Positions 1 to 7,058 are shown, counted from the first letter of the stretch. The stretch is DNA of 13,050 nucleotides from Candidatus Dojkabacteria bacterium (GCA_028696915.1 JAQVGB010000025.1:1-13050); one strand, 5' to 3'. Notes: generated by a model not told the origin, from the letters alone. Translations and numbers: made by a program.

Positions 1-282
1 AGAAACCGGTTTTCGGGACGCAGATCCGGACTGGGCAGCCGGAGTTGACTGAGCTTTTTCTTGAGATTTCGCCGCCGCAACCTTCGCAGGCTTCACCGGT
101 TTCGCCGGTTTAACCGCCTTCACAGGCTTCGCCGCAGGTTTGGCCACCTTTTTCTCTGTCTTTTTTGCTGAAATTTTTGAGGAAGACGTAGCGGATTTAA
201 CCGTTTTCGTCTTTGTGGAAGATTTTTTGGCCTCCGGATCTCCGGATGCCGGTGCGGCAGTATCTTTTGTCTTTGTAGCCAT
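1..282 (-). CDS. Lysine/alanine/proline-rich basic protein, N-terminal part (C-terminus off the window)
   Basis: This open frame starts at the ATG at 282 and runs through 94 codons to the window edge without a stop. The start is supported by a perfect GGAGG (290-294) seven bases upstream. The visible sequence is low-complexity and strongly basic: a Thr/Lys/Ser-rich first half, then repeated K-P-A, K-P-V and K-A-V units at about residues 52-75. No fold, signal peptide or membrane segment is visible. Such sequence occurs in histone H1-like or HU-type DNA-binding tails, and also as a disordered N-terminal extension of larger proteins such as some sigma factors, IF-2 or ribosomal proteins. The rest is missing, so the function cannot be decided. 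It lies 150 bases downstream of nrdD on the same strand but appears to have its own promoter, so it need not belong to the nucleotide genes. Confidence 0.8.
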   Translation of the reverse strand, partial: MATKTKDTAAPASGDPEAKKSSTKTKTVKSATSSSKISAKKTEKKVAKPAAKPVKAVKPAKPVKPAKVAAAKSQEKAQSTPAAQSGSASRKPVS

Positions 283-305
283 AATTTGTCCTCCTTTTGG
301 ACACC

Positions 306-356
306 CGCTCTTCTCCACGACCCGGACATACCGGACGCAAGAAGGTATGAAGAGCG
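306..356 (-). promoter_or_regulatory. Foldable 5' leader of the lysine-rich gene
   Basis: In the predicted mRNA, CGCTCTT (356-350) can pair with AAGAGCG (312-306). Directly inside, CATACC (349-344) can pair with GGTATG (332-327) around an 11-base loop, leaving a 14-base bulge on the 3' side (326-313). That is a 13-bp interrupted hairpin. It ends 11 bases before the Shine-Dalgarno site at 290-294, so it does not hide the site. There is no U-run after it, so it does not look like an intrinsic terminator of nrdD. A role as stability element or protein-binding leader is inference. Confidence 0.4.
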
Positions 357-373
357 TGTTAGATAATGTTAGA
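357..373. repeat. Direct repeat TGTTAGA x2, 10-bp period (possible operator)
   Basis: Two identical copies of TGTTAGA lie at 357-363 and 367-373, separated by TAA, so they repeat every 10 bp, about one helical turn. The pair is flanked by GTGT (356-359) and ACAC (373-376), which form a short inverted repeat. The block sits immediately downstream of the predicted transcription start (about 377) of the lysine-rich gene, a usual place for a repressor site. Chance is a real alternative for so short a repeat. Confidence 0.3.
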
Positions 374-383
374 CACTGCGCGG

Positions 384-413
384 ATAATACCAGAGATAAA
401 GGATCCGTTGCAA
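384..413 (-). promoter_or_regulatory. Predicted extended -10 promoter of the lysine-rich gene
   Basis: On the minus strand, TTGCAA (413-408, 4 of 6 matches to the -35 consensus) is followed after 18 bases by TATTAT (389-384, 5 of 6 matches to the -10). The -10 is preceded by TGG, giving the extended TGn motif. The predicted transcription start is near 377, giving a leader of about 95 bases. It lies just after the nrdD stop codon, so the downstream gene can be transcribed independently of nrdD. Confidence 0.5.
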
Positions 414-432
414 GTGGCAGTCAACAGACCAC

Positions 433-2460
433 TCAGCACACCGAGAATTCTCTCCGGTCCCCATATTCGGCGACTTTACCCTGGTTCCACCGCTGGATCG
501 GACGATAGTAACCGACAATCCGACTGTAAATATTCGTCAGTTTGCCGCACGTCGGACAGGTCGGTTTTTCTCCCGCAAGATACCCGTGGTCTTCACAGAT
601 GCTAAATGTCGGCGTAATACTGAAATACGGCACTTTGTACTCAGTCGCTACTTTCTTCACTAAATCACGGCACACCGCCGCATCAGCGATCCGTTCACCC
701 AAAAACACGTGGAACACCGTCCCCCCGGTATACAACCGCTGGAGCGGTTCCTGCAGAGTCAGTGCCTCGAATACATCGTCCGTCGCATCGACGGGAAGTT
801 GGGACGAGTTGGTGTAATAAGGATCTCCGTTACCCTGCGTCACGATATCCGGGAACCGTTCGCGGTCTAACCGCGCCAGATGGTACGATGCATTTTCCGC
901 AGGACTTGCCTCAAGATTGTACAGGTTCCCCGTTTCCTCCTGATACTGCTGAATACGCTCCCGCATGAACTGCAGAACACTGGCGGCGAAATCACGGGTC
1001 TCGATATCCGTCAGGTCCGTGCCCCGGTAATTCAACATCATTTCATTAACTCCAACCAGACCGATTGTCGAGAAGAACGTTTTGAATGATCCCAGGTAGC
1101 GCCGGGTATACGGCATCAGGCCCTTATCGAGGTTCTCAGCAACATACGCCCGCTTGTCCTCGAGATAGTCACAGCAGATATCCATCCGCTTCCCGATCAT
1201 CGCAAACAGCTCCTTCTCGCTTTTTCCCTTGCACAAATAGCCAATACGCCCCATGTTCACATCAGCAACCCCGACAGAGCCCGTGGACTCCCCCGCCCCG
1301 AACAACCCCCCGGTCTTGTTCGCAAGGTCCTTCAAATTCATCTGCAAACGACAGCACATCGCCCTGACATCGGTGGGGTTGAGATCGCTGTTAATGAAAT
1401 TCTGAAAGTACGGAGTGCCATACTTTGCGGTCAGCTCGAACAGCAGATTGGCATTCGGTGAATTCCAGTCGAAGTCCTTCGTGAGATTGTAGGTCGGGAT
1501 CGGGTACGAGAACGGCTGTTCCGTTGCATCACCCTCAATGAACACCTCCAGGATCGCCCGGTTGATCATATCCATCTCCCGCTGGAACTGACCGTACACT
1601 TCCGGGCGGATTTCACCCCCGATAACAACATTCTGCTCTTTTAAATCCCCTGAAACGGTCCAGTCCAGAGAAATATTTGAAAATGGTACTTTCCCACCGT
1701 TTCTAATGTGGGTATACAGCATAAAGAACAAATGCTGGACCGCCTGTTTGACCTTGGTATACGGAAGGCCATCGTAGTATACAAACGGCGCGAGATAGGT
1801 ATCGACCGAACTGAACGCCTGCGCACCCGACCATTCGTTGCACACGATTTGAATAAACCTGCCCATCTGGTCAATCGCAGAATCCAGGTGCTTGGGCGGT
1901 GTCGTGGACAGACGGTCAGGCACCCCGTTGAGGCCCTCCATGAGAAGCTTCCGGAGGCTCCATCCAGCACAATAGCCAACCATCCCCTTCCCAAGATCAT
2001 GCAGGTATACGTCACCATCGAGGTGAGCCCGAGCGACACGGGATGGAAGCCGGTGGTTCAAAAAGTACACTTTGCTGACTTTTTCAAAGACCCGGTCGAC
2101 TAATCCCGGGAAACTATACATGACGTTGGCTCCTTCTTTTGCATAGGAGCCAAGGACTGCGGCGGTCGCGACTTTTTGTTTTTTCCCGGATACGCCGGGT
2201 GAGGTGCCGGAATGTTTCGACGAGGGCACGTTGGACTTCCGGTTTTCCGTACCGGACCGTTTTTCCCCGTCTTTCGTCCGGACTGAGAAATCATCGGCGT
2301 CAATATATTCCTCGATCAGCTGTCTCGAGTTAAGCGTAAGAAGCGGCTTCGGGATACGGACCGTTTTTTTGCCGTGCACGGGATGCTGTATCGCGGACCG
2401 GTGACTGATAGGTGCAGGTTTTGATGCGGTTTTGGTTGGCAAGATGGTAGATTTTTTCAT
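433..2460 (-). CDS. nrdD: Anaerobic (class III) ribonucleoside-triphosphate reductase
   Basis: This 675-residue protein reduces ribonucleoside triphosphates to deoxyribonucleotides by a glycyl-radical mechanism and is active only without oxygen. The C-terminal radical loop reads RIVGY with Gly650 as the radical site. A zinc site precedes it: C622-x2-H625 and C635-x2-C638 (CPTCG). The candidate active-site cysteines are C164 (GYCAGWS) and C369/C370 (AMCCRLQ). The family block GGLFGAGESTGS is at 384-395. The usual N-terminal ATP-cone is missing. Instead, residues 1-40 are basic and Pro/Lys-rich, and a Ser/Lys-rich insert occupies about 61-104, between the conserved EYI..DDFSV and KEGANVMYS segments. 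The ATG at 2460 has AGGAGA ten bases upstream. Its radical-SAM activase NrdG is not nearby. Being the RNR of a thymidylate-gene neighbourhood fits its role. Confidence 0.95.
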   Translation of the reverse strand: MKKSTILPTKTASKPAPISHRSAIQHPVHGKKTVRIPKPLLTLNSRQLIEEYIDADDFSVRTKDGEKRSGTENRKSNVPSSKHSGTSPGVSGKKQKVATAAVLGSYAKEGANVMYSFPGLVDRVFEKVSKVYFLNHRLPSRVARAHLDGDVYLHDLGKGMVGYCAGWSLRKLLMEGLNGVPDRLSTTPPKHLDSAIDQMGRFIQIVCNEWSGAQAFSSVDTYLAPFVYYDGLPYTKVKQAVQHLFFMLYTHIRNGGKVPFSNISLDWTVSGDLKEQNVVIGGEIRPEVYGQFQREMDMINRAILEVFIEGDATEQPFSYPIPTYNLTKDFDWNSPNANLLFELTAKYGTPYFQNFINSDLNPTDVRAMCCRLQMNLKDLANKTGGLFGAGESTGSVGVADVNMGRIGYLCKGKSEKELFAMIGKRMDICCDYLEDKRAYVAENLDKGLMPYTRRYLGSFKTFFSTIGLVGVNEMMLNYRGTDLTDIETRDFAASVLQFMRERIQQYQEETGNLYNLEASPAENASYHLARLDRERFPDIVTQGNGDPYYTNSSQLPVDATDDVFEALTLQEPLQRLYTGGTVFHVFLGERIADAAVCRDLVKKVATEYKVPYFSITPTFSICEDHGYLAGEKPTCPTCGKLTNIYSRIVGYYRPIQRWNQGKVAEYGDRREFSVC

Positions 2461-2470
2461 ATACCCCAGA

Positions 2471-2504
2471 TCTCCTGAAACCGATTGCTCTCCAGAGTAA
2501 TATA
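2471..2504 (-). promoter_or_regulatory. Predicted nrdD -10 element and Shine-Dalgarno site
   Basis: TATATT (2504-2499 on the minus strand, 5 of 6 matches) gives a predicted start near 2492. AGGAGA (2476-2471) lies ten bases before the nrdD ATG. No good -35 hexamer is seen at 16-18 bases upstream, so promoter strength or sigma dependence is uncertain. The 167-base gap between thyX and nrdD otherwise shows no gene and no NrdR-box pair that I could recognise. Confidence 0.35.
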
Positions 2505-2627
2505 AACGGCTGAATTAAAAATTCTGCTACACGGAAGTGTGAATAAAATGGCACGGCTCAGGCATTTCTATCGACTAGACTCCGACTCTAAATCCAGTTA
2601 CCATTCCCCAACACTTCATCCCATATC

Positions 2628-4259
2628 CTATTCGGCAAACACCGTTACTCCTTTCCTCTCCGCCTTTTTCAGCAGCTTCTGGAATGCGGATAACCGCTCA
2701 AGGTGATATTTTTGGTAATCAACGAACGGAAACACCAATGGACCAAGGACCGGCATTACCTTAGTAATCTCCCGAGCGATTTCCTGAGCCACCTCACGAT
2801 ACCACGGATGACCTTGCGGGGTACTTCTCAACTCAGTCAAGTGGACCGCTTCCCGCAGATTCATGCGCATATAAAACCGGTTAAGCGCGCCGTGAGTAAC
2901 GATATACTGTGCCTCATCCGGCATTTCAGAGGCGATCCTGTCATAGACTTCTGCTGCCTGTTCCTGGGCCGACACATAGATATCCCGCAAGGATGACTGC
3001 TCCAGTTCTTCAGGGATCCGATATCCCAGATTGTTGGTGAAAATCTGCCGGTGCCTTGTGAGAAGACGATGCCTCTGCAGATCTTTATACACACCCCAGT
3101 CCGCCGTCACCTCAAAAGAAAAATCGGCATCCTCAAACTCACGGGGTGGCTTGTGATGGCGGGTTTTCCTGTGCCCAACACATACAGTCCATACTTTCTT
3201 TCTCTCCTTTTCCGACAGTTTCGAAACAATGGACTTGCACGTACGGTATGATAGCGACGAATGCGAGAACAGTAATGCAGAAAGGATCTTTTCTTCCGCA
3301 TCCCGATCATAGTCGACCAGTCGAACACATACACGCTCTTTCGGATGCGACCCTCCACGCGTAACGTTATCTGCAACACAGCCCGCCCATTTCTCAAGAT
3401 CCGCCTCCCGAGATCCTCTGTACTGTCTGAACGCATCACCCTTCTCCCCGTTCACCCGTTTGATAAAGGCAGGAATAACGGGTTTCAGATTCCGCTCCAA
3501 TCCTCTGCCGATCTTTCGCATTTCGCATAATCTATGGGACGATAGATTTAAGAGAAGATATTCAAATGCACGTCCATTTCCGAATATACCCATTCGGGTA
3601 TAAGACGCGAGGGGAAGAAGGTTCCGCGCGATATCACACGCTTTGGCACGGATCGAGAACCGATAGGCCGTATCGGTCATGTCTCCAGGATACAGTTCGG
3701 CCAACGGTTTCTGGAGTTCTCTCACGAGCCGGGAATACGCTGAGAATAATCCATCACACGCCCGCACATAGTCCATTCCATACGACGAAGCCATCACGTT
3801 TGGATCACGGTAGTACCGGTAATGCCCACCAGGTTTCTGATCGAGATACACGTACCGTGACGATACTTCAAGCGGAGATAATCCTATTCTCCGCTCTTCT
3901 AGTTCCTTAGCGGCGAGCATGCTTATCTGCTCAATACCCACATGTGCTCCCCCCAATTCAGCGACTGAATCATCCCCAAAACCGAGTAGTATCCGTTCAT
4001 AGAAGTCCTCGGCCTTACTGAGGCGAAGTGCTTGCGTGCTCCCTCGGGTTTCTCCACCTACATTCAGAACATCCTTCAGATTCTCGTGGGTGTAGAACTC
4101 GTCGAGGAACAGCCGTCGCATATCCTTATTTGACCTTGAGTACCGGGAAATCAGGGTTCCTTTTATTACCTCGGGAAGGTTCACCAGAGCAAAAATATGT
4201 TCATCAGTATTGGTGAAGTAATTCGACAAAACCTGCTTTTCTTGCTGGGTGAATGCCAT
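2628..4259 (-). CDS. Tandem-domain FAD-dependent thymidylate synthase-like protein
   Basis: At 543 residues this is about twice the length of a classical ThyX (about 220-250) and contains two ThyX-like units. The first unit has GDDSVAE (95-101), ERRIG..SPLEVSSRY (122-136) and a second core block LLPLASYTRMG...GRAFEYLLLNL (214-239). The second unit has FEVTADW (382-388), RHR (396-398) and the block ALNRFYMRMNLREAVHLTELR (458-478). ThyX makes dTMP from dUMP using methylene-tetrahydrofolate, NADPH and FAD. Neither half has the full motif RHRxxSxNExSxRY: the first keeps S-x-R-Y, the second keeps RHR. Fused proteins of this type are, to my knowledge, annotated as thymidylate synthases in Chloroflexi and candidate-phyla genomes. 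Neighbouring glyA and dut, which make the two substrates, support the role. No Shine-Dalgarno site is seen before the ATG. Catalytic activity is not proven by sequence. Confidence 0.85.
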   Translation of the reverse strand: MAFTQQEKQVLSNYFTNTDEHIFALVNLPEVIKGTLISRYSRSNKDMRRLFLDEFYTHENLKDVLNVGGETRGSTQALRLSKAEDFYERILLGFGDDSVAELGGAHVGIEQISMLAAKELEERRIGLSPLEVSSRYVYLDQKPGGHYRYYRDPNVMASSYGMDYVRACDGLFSAYSRLVRELQKPLAELYPGDMTDTAYRFSIRAKACDIARNLLPLASYTRMGIFGNGRAFEYLLLNLSSHRLCEMRKIGRGLERNLKPVIPAFIKRVNGEKGDAFRQYRGSREADLEKWAGCVADNVTRGGSHPKERVCVRLVDYDRDAEEKILSALLFSHSSLSYRTCKSIVSKLSEKERKKVWTVCVGHRKTRHHKPPREFEDADFSFEVTADWGVYKDLQRHRLLTRHRQIFTNNLGYRIPEELEQSSLRDIYVSAQEQAAEVYDRIASEMPDEAQYIVTHGALNRFYMRMNLREAVHLTELRSTPQGHPWYREVAQEIAREITKVMPVLGPLVFPFVDYQKYHLERLSAFQKLLKKAERKGVTVFAE

Positions 4260-4287
4260 AGACGATGTGCTTAAAAGTTTTTTGAAG

Positions 4288-4314
4288 CCTATACGAGTGG
4301 TCCCTTGCAGTCAA
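4288..4314 (-). promoter_or_regulatory. Possible promoter of the thyX-like gene
   Basis: On the minus strand, TTGACT (4314-4309, 5 of 6) is followed after 15 bases by TATAGG (4293-4288, 4 of 6). The spacing is short of the ideal 17. It would start transcription near 4281, giving a leader of about 22 bases without a Shine-Dalgarno site. It lies in the 104-base divergent region shared with glyA. Confidence 0.3.
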
Positions 4315-4326
4315 ATCATGTCTCCC

Positions 4327-4355
4327 TTGTATTCAAAACAGCCAGCGGCTATTAT
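4327..4355 (+). promoter_or_regulatory. Predicted glyA promoter, likely giving a leaderless mRNA
   Basis: TTGTAT (4327-4332, 3 of 6) and TATTAT (4350-4355, 5 of 6) are separated by exactly 17 bases. Only eight bases lie between the -10 and the glyA ATG at 4364, so transcription should begin at about 4362-4364. No Shine-Dalgarno site fits upstream. The glyA-dut mRNA is therefore predicted to be leaderless. Confidence 0.55.
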
Positions 4356-4363
4356 TTTTTCCC

Positions 4364-5659
4364 ATGGACATCGAAACTCTCATTAAAAGAGAATCTGAGT
4401 ATCAGCAAAAACAACTCAAGCTTATTCCTTCGGAAAACTACGTCAGTCCCGATGTCAGAGCGGCTGTCGGGTCGGTATTCATGAACAAATATGCGGAGGG
4501 ACAGGTCGGAAAACGGTACTACCAGGGAAACAAGTTCGCGGACCAGGTCGAACAGCGCTGTAAAGAGCTTGCCCTGAAGGCATTTCATGTTGACAGGAGT
4601 TCATGGCAGGTGAATGTCCAGGCACCGACCGGTTCGATCGCGAATCTGGCGGTATATTCGGCAATTCTTGAGCCAGAAGATTCAATACTCTCCATGTATT
4701 TACCCGACGGTGGACATCTTAGTCACGGATGGAAACTTCCCGATGGCAAGCCGGTCAGCGTGTCTTCGAAATTTTTCCAGTCAAGCTTTTATCGTGTCTC
4801 ACCGGACACAGGACGATTTGATTATGATGAAATCGAGAAAACTGTTCGCCGGGTCAAGCCACGGTTGATCATCACTGGAGGAACAGCCTACCCCCGAGTT
4901 ATAGATTACCAAAAGATTGGTGAAATAGCACACAGAAACGGAGCATACTACCTGGCTGATATTGCTCACGAAGCAGGCCTTATAGCAGGGAATGCGTACC
5001 CGTCCCCATTCCCTCATGCCGACATCGTCACCATGACCTCACGGAAAACACTCCGCGGCCCGGTCGGTGCTCTCATTTTTTCAAAAGATTCTGAAATATC
5101 AAAGGAAATTGACACGGCGGTCTTTCCCGGCCTCACCGGAGGACCAATGCTGCACTCAATCGCAGGCATCGCCGTTGCTCTTGAGGAAGCTCATACTGAC
5201 AAATTTCGAACCTATGCCAAACAGGTCCTAAAAAATGCACAGATCCTCGCCTCTGAACTTATCTCCCGCGACTTTAATCTGGTGACAGGCGGCACTGACA
5301 ACCACCTCATCCTCATTGATGTCCGGAACAAACAGCCGGACGGTCTCATTGCCGCAGTAATACTTGAATCCGCCGATATCATCACCAACAAGAATTCGAT
5401 ACCGGCAAATGGTGATCTCCCACTCTCGTTAACTCGCCCCCCCGGACTTCGGATAGGAACACCCGCTGTTACCACAAGAGGTATGGAAGAAGGCGAAATG
5501 AAAGTCATCGCATCTCTTATTGATGATGCACTGTCTGCAGTTCACGTAGAACCGGACACCCCCGCGGATGATGTTATCGCAATGTGTTCACACAGTACCC
5601 GCATTACTGAACTAAAAAAACAAGTCCATAGCCTTACCGGAAAATTCCCGGTATACTGA
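4364..5659 (+). CDS. glyA: Serine hydroxymethyltransferase
   Basis: This 431-residue PLP enzyme, close to the usual 415-430, interconverts serine and glycine and produces 5,10-methylene-tetrahydrofolate, the carbon donor for ThyX. Family blocks are in order: SENYVSPDV (23-31), NKYAEGQVGKRYYQG (41-55), PTGSIANLAVY (88-98), LADIAHEAGL (197-206; D199 and H202 are the expected PLP contacts), TSRKTLRGPVGA (225-236) with Lys228 as the Schiff-base lysine, GGPMLH (259-264), TGGTDNHL (308-315), and GLRIGTPAVTTRGM (361-374; Arg363 is the carboxylate-binding arginine). Residue 227 is Arg, whereas most bacterial SHMTs have His directly before the lysine. The ATG is chosen because it starts the N-terminal family sequence and sits right after a good promoter. 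dut follows 26 bases later on the same strand, so they probably form an operon. Confidence 0.96.
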   Translation: MDIETLIKRESEYQQKQLKLIPSENYVSPDVRAAVGSVFMNKYAEGQVGKRYYQGNKFADQVEQRCKELALKAFHVDRSSWQVNVQAPTGSIANLAVYSAILEPEDSILSMYLPDGGHLSHGWKLPDGKPVSVSSKFFQSSFYRVSPDTGRFDYDEIEKTVRRVKPRLIITGGTAYPRVIDYQKIGEIAHRNGAYYLADIAHEAGLIAGNAYPSPFPHADIVTMTSRKTLRGPVGALIFSKDSEISKEIDTAVFPGLTGGPMLHSIAGIAVALEEAHTDKFRTYAKQVLKNAQILASELISRDFNLVTGGTDNHLILIDVRNKQPDGLIAAVILESADIITNKNSIPANGDLPLSLTRPPGLRIGTPAVTTRGMEEGEMKVIASLIDDALSAVHVEPDTPADDVIAMCSHSTRITELKKQVHSLTGKFPVY

Positions 5660-5685
5660 CCGTACATTACTTGTCATTCGATCCT

Positions 5686-6195
5686 ATGTCGCTTCCCACC
5701 CTCAAAGTTCAAAGACTCTTTCCCGATGCCCAACTTCCCAAAAGAGCTCATCCTACTGATTCAGCTGTTGACCTGTATGCATATCGATTTGAAACACTCT
5801 ACCGTGAAGACGAACCCCTGGATTCCGTTGACGGAGTCTCCCTGCACGACCTTGAGGAGATCGTTCTTAAACCCATGGATCGGGTTCTCATCAATCCAGG
5901 ACTAAGTGCCACCGTCGGAGGAGGATATGAGATCCAGCTCCGCTCCCGAAGCGGTCTTGCCCTGAAACAAGGCTTGAGCATTGTTAACGGCATCGGAACG
6001 ATCGATGAGCAGTACCGGGGACCGCTCGGCGTTATCCTCGGAAATTACTCTAACTCTCCGCAAACGATCGCAAAAGGAGATAGAATTGCACAACTCGTTG
6101 TTTCCCCCGTCATATTGTGCGATATAGAAGAACTTCAGGACCTCGGAACGTCACAGCGGGGAACAGGAGGATTCGGATCGACCGGAAAACGCTGA
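5686..6195 (+). CDS. dut: dUTP diphosphatase (dUTPase)
   Basis: This 169-residue trimeric-type dUTPase hydrolyses dUTP to dUMP and pyrophosphate, keeping uracil out of DNA and feeding dUMP to thymidylate synthase. All five motifs are present: SAVDLYA (26-32), RSRSGLA (86-92), GIGTIDEQYRG (102-112; D107 and Y110 are the expected catalytic and base-stacking residues), GDRIAQLV (131-138) and RGTGGFGSTG (158-167). The C-terminal motif V that closes over substrate is complete. An insert of about 25 acidic residues (36-60) lies between motif I and the next strand, making the protein slightly longer than the common 145-155. I chose the ATG at 5686; an upstream TTG at 5671 would add five residues but has no ribosome site. 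It lies 26 bases after glyA. Confidence 0.95.
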   Translation: MSLPTLKVQRLFPDAQLPKRAHPTDSAVDLYAYRFETLYREDEPLDSVDGVSLHDLEEIVLKPMDRVLINPGLSATVGGGYEIQLRSRSGLALKQGLSIVNGIGTIDEQYRGPLGVILGNYSNSPQTIAKGDRIAQLVVSPVILCDIEELQDLGTSQRGTGGFGSTGKR

Positions 6196-6272
6196 ATAAT
6201 CGCGGAGCGTCCCCCAATGGCCTGCTGGAATCTTTCAATATAGTCACATGCTCAAACAATGCGTCAGCCCCC

Positions 6273-6926
6273 CTACACCACCACGTGGTCCACAAGCCGC
6301 AGACCGAGCAGTTCTGCGCCCCGTGCGATGCGTTTGGTGAACTGATTGTCCTGCGTACTGAACGTGCTATCGCCCGAAGGATGATTATGCACAAGGATTA
6401 TGTTCGCCGCACGCCGCTCCACCGCCCACCCCAGCACGTCCCGCGGCTCAACGACCGTTTTGTTTAATCCACCTATCGCCACCGTGCGGCGCCCGATAAC
6501 CCGGTTACGCGCGTCCAGCGCAACAACCACAACGTGCTCCTGTTTGCGCGACTTCAGATAGGAAAACATCGCAATAACGTCACTTCGTCCGCGGATAACC
6601 GGAGCCTGCGTGGTTTCTGAGAATAACCGCCTTCCAAGCTCCAGAGCGCACTCCACCTGCATCGCCTTCACCCTGCCAATGCCACGGATACCCAACAGAT
6701 CACGCCAGGTGAGCACCCCTCCCTCGTGGACCGCACGCGTCAGCCGGCGGGTCACCGACCGGGCGACTTTTGTAACGGTACAGCCGTCAACCCCACTACC
6801 CAGCAGGACCGTGATCAACTCAGCATCAGAAAGCCCGGCAACACCCCGTTGCGCAAGCTTTTCGCGGGGAAGAATTTCATTTCGCGACGATGTTTCAGGT
6901 ACGGATATAGTCTCACAGGCAGACAT
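6273..6926 (-). CDS. radC: RadC-family JAB/MPN-domain protein
   Basis: This 217-residue protein has the RadC (UPF0758) layout. A helix-hairpin-helix region is at about 78-101 (LLGIRGIGRVKAMQ followed by LELGRR). Next is a JAB1/MPN metalloprotease-like domain with the metal motif HNHPSGDSTFSTQD (180-193; H180, H182, D193) and the conserved upstream E130. The family's substrate is not established; a DNA-repair role was proposed early but is not secure. The sequence stops at LVDHVVV, whereas most RadC proteins continue for about ten more residues, so the last strand seems clipped. It follows topA on the same strand and converges on dut across a 77-base gap in which I see no terminator. There is no Shine-Dalgarno site; a -10 element sits six bases before the ATG. 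Confidence 0.93.
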   Translation of the reverse strand: MSACETISVPETSSRNEILPREKLAQRGVAGLSDAELITVLLGSGVDGCTVTKVARSVTRRLTRAVHEGGVLTWRDLLGIRGIGRVKAMQVECALELGRRLFSETTQAPVIRGRSDVIAMFSYLKSRKQEHVVVVALDARNRVIGRRTVAIGGLNKTVVEPRDVLGWAVERRAANIILVHNHPSGDSTFSTQDNQFTKRIARGAELLGLRLVDHVVV

Positions 6927-6932
6927 ACACGA

Positions 6933-6938
6933 AGTATA
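6933..6938 (-). promoter_or_regulatory. Predicted radC -10 element, likely leaderless start
   Basis: TATACT (6938-6933 on the minus strand, 5 of 6 matches) lies six bases upstream of the radC ATG, so the expected transcription start coincides with the A of the ATG. No Shine-Dalgarno site exists upstream. A TTCACA hexamer (5 of 6) is present but 20 bases away, longer than ideal, so the -35 part is uncertain. Confidence 0.4.
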
Positions 6939-6961
6939 GCGCAGAGTGATGACGCTTTTGT

Positions 6962-6993
6962 GAAAAATGACGATCTTTGGGGATTGCCCGTCA
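6962..6993 (-). terminator. Possible weak intrinsic terminator after topA
   Basis: Nine bases after the topA stop, the minus strand reads TGACG, an inner GGG-CAAT-CCC mini-stem, then CGTCA followed by a run of five T. The outer stem is only five base pairs and the fold has an unpaired stretch, so termination may be partial. Its position between topA and radC would fit separate transcription of radC. Confidence 0.3.
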
Positions 6994-7001
6994 GTCTCAG
7001 T

Positions 7002-7058
7002 CTAAGCCTCAGCCTTACCCTTACCCCTACTCTTACCCTTAGCCTCACCTTTCCCCTT
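7002..7058 (-). repeat. Lys/Gly-coding low-complexity tract at the topA 3' end
   Basis: The last 18 codons of topA encode PKGKGEAKGKSRGKGKAEA-type sequence built from short GGTAAG- and GGCTAAG-like units. A degenerate ACTGAG/ACTGAC copy continues just past the stop. Basic tails of this kind are known to help topoisomerase I bind DNA. The repeated units make the tract prone to length change by slippage. A similar tract occurs just after mrdA at 10372-10413. Confidence 0.6.

Noticed and set aside
419..424. TTGACT as -35 for the lysine-rich gene
   Set aside because: It is 29 bases from the good TATTAT; the only hexamer at the right spacing (TTTATC) matches the -10 at 3 of 6 positions.
1641..2103. 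Overlapping frames on both strands inside nrdD (131-132 codons)
   Set aside because: Both overlap a conserved part of nrdD and show no family features.
2540..2575. Weak AAATGC/GCATTT hairpin with a T-rich flank between thyX and nrdD
   Set aside because: The stem needs a bulge, the T-rich stretch is interrupted, and it is too weak to call a terminator.
5635..5653. Inverted repeat TACCGG/CCGGTA at the end of glyA
   Set aside because: It lies inside the coding sequence, has no T-run and is followed closely by dut, so a terminator role is unlikely.
5671..5685. TTG start for dut five codons upstream of the ATG
   Set aside because: No ribosome site supports it, and the family sequence begins after the ATG at 5686.
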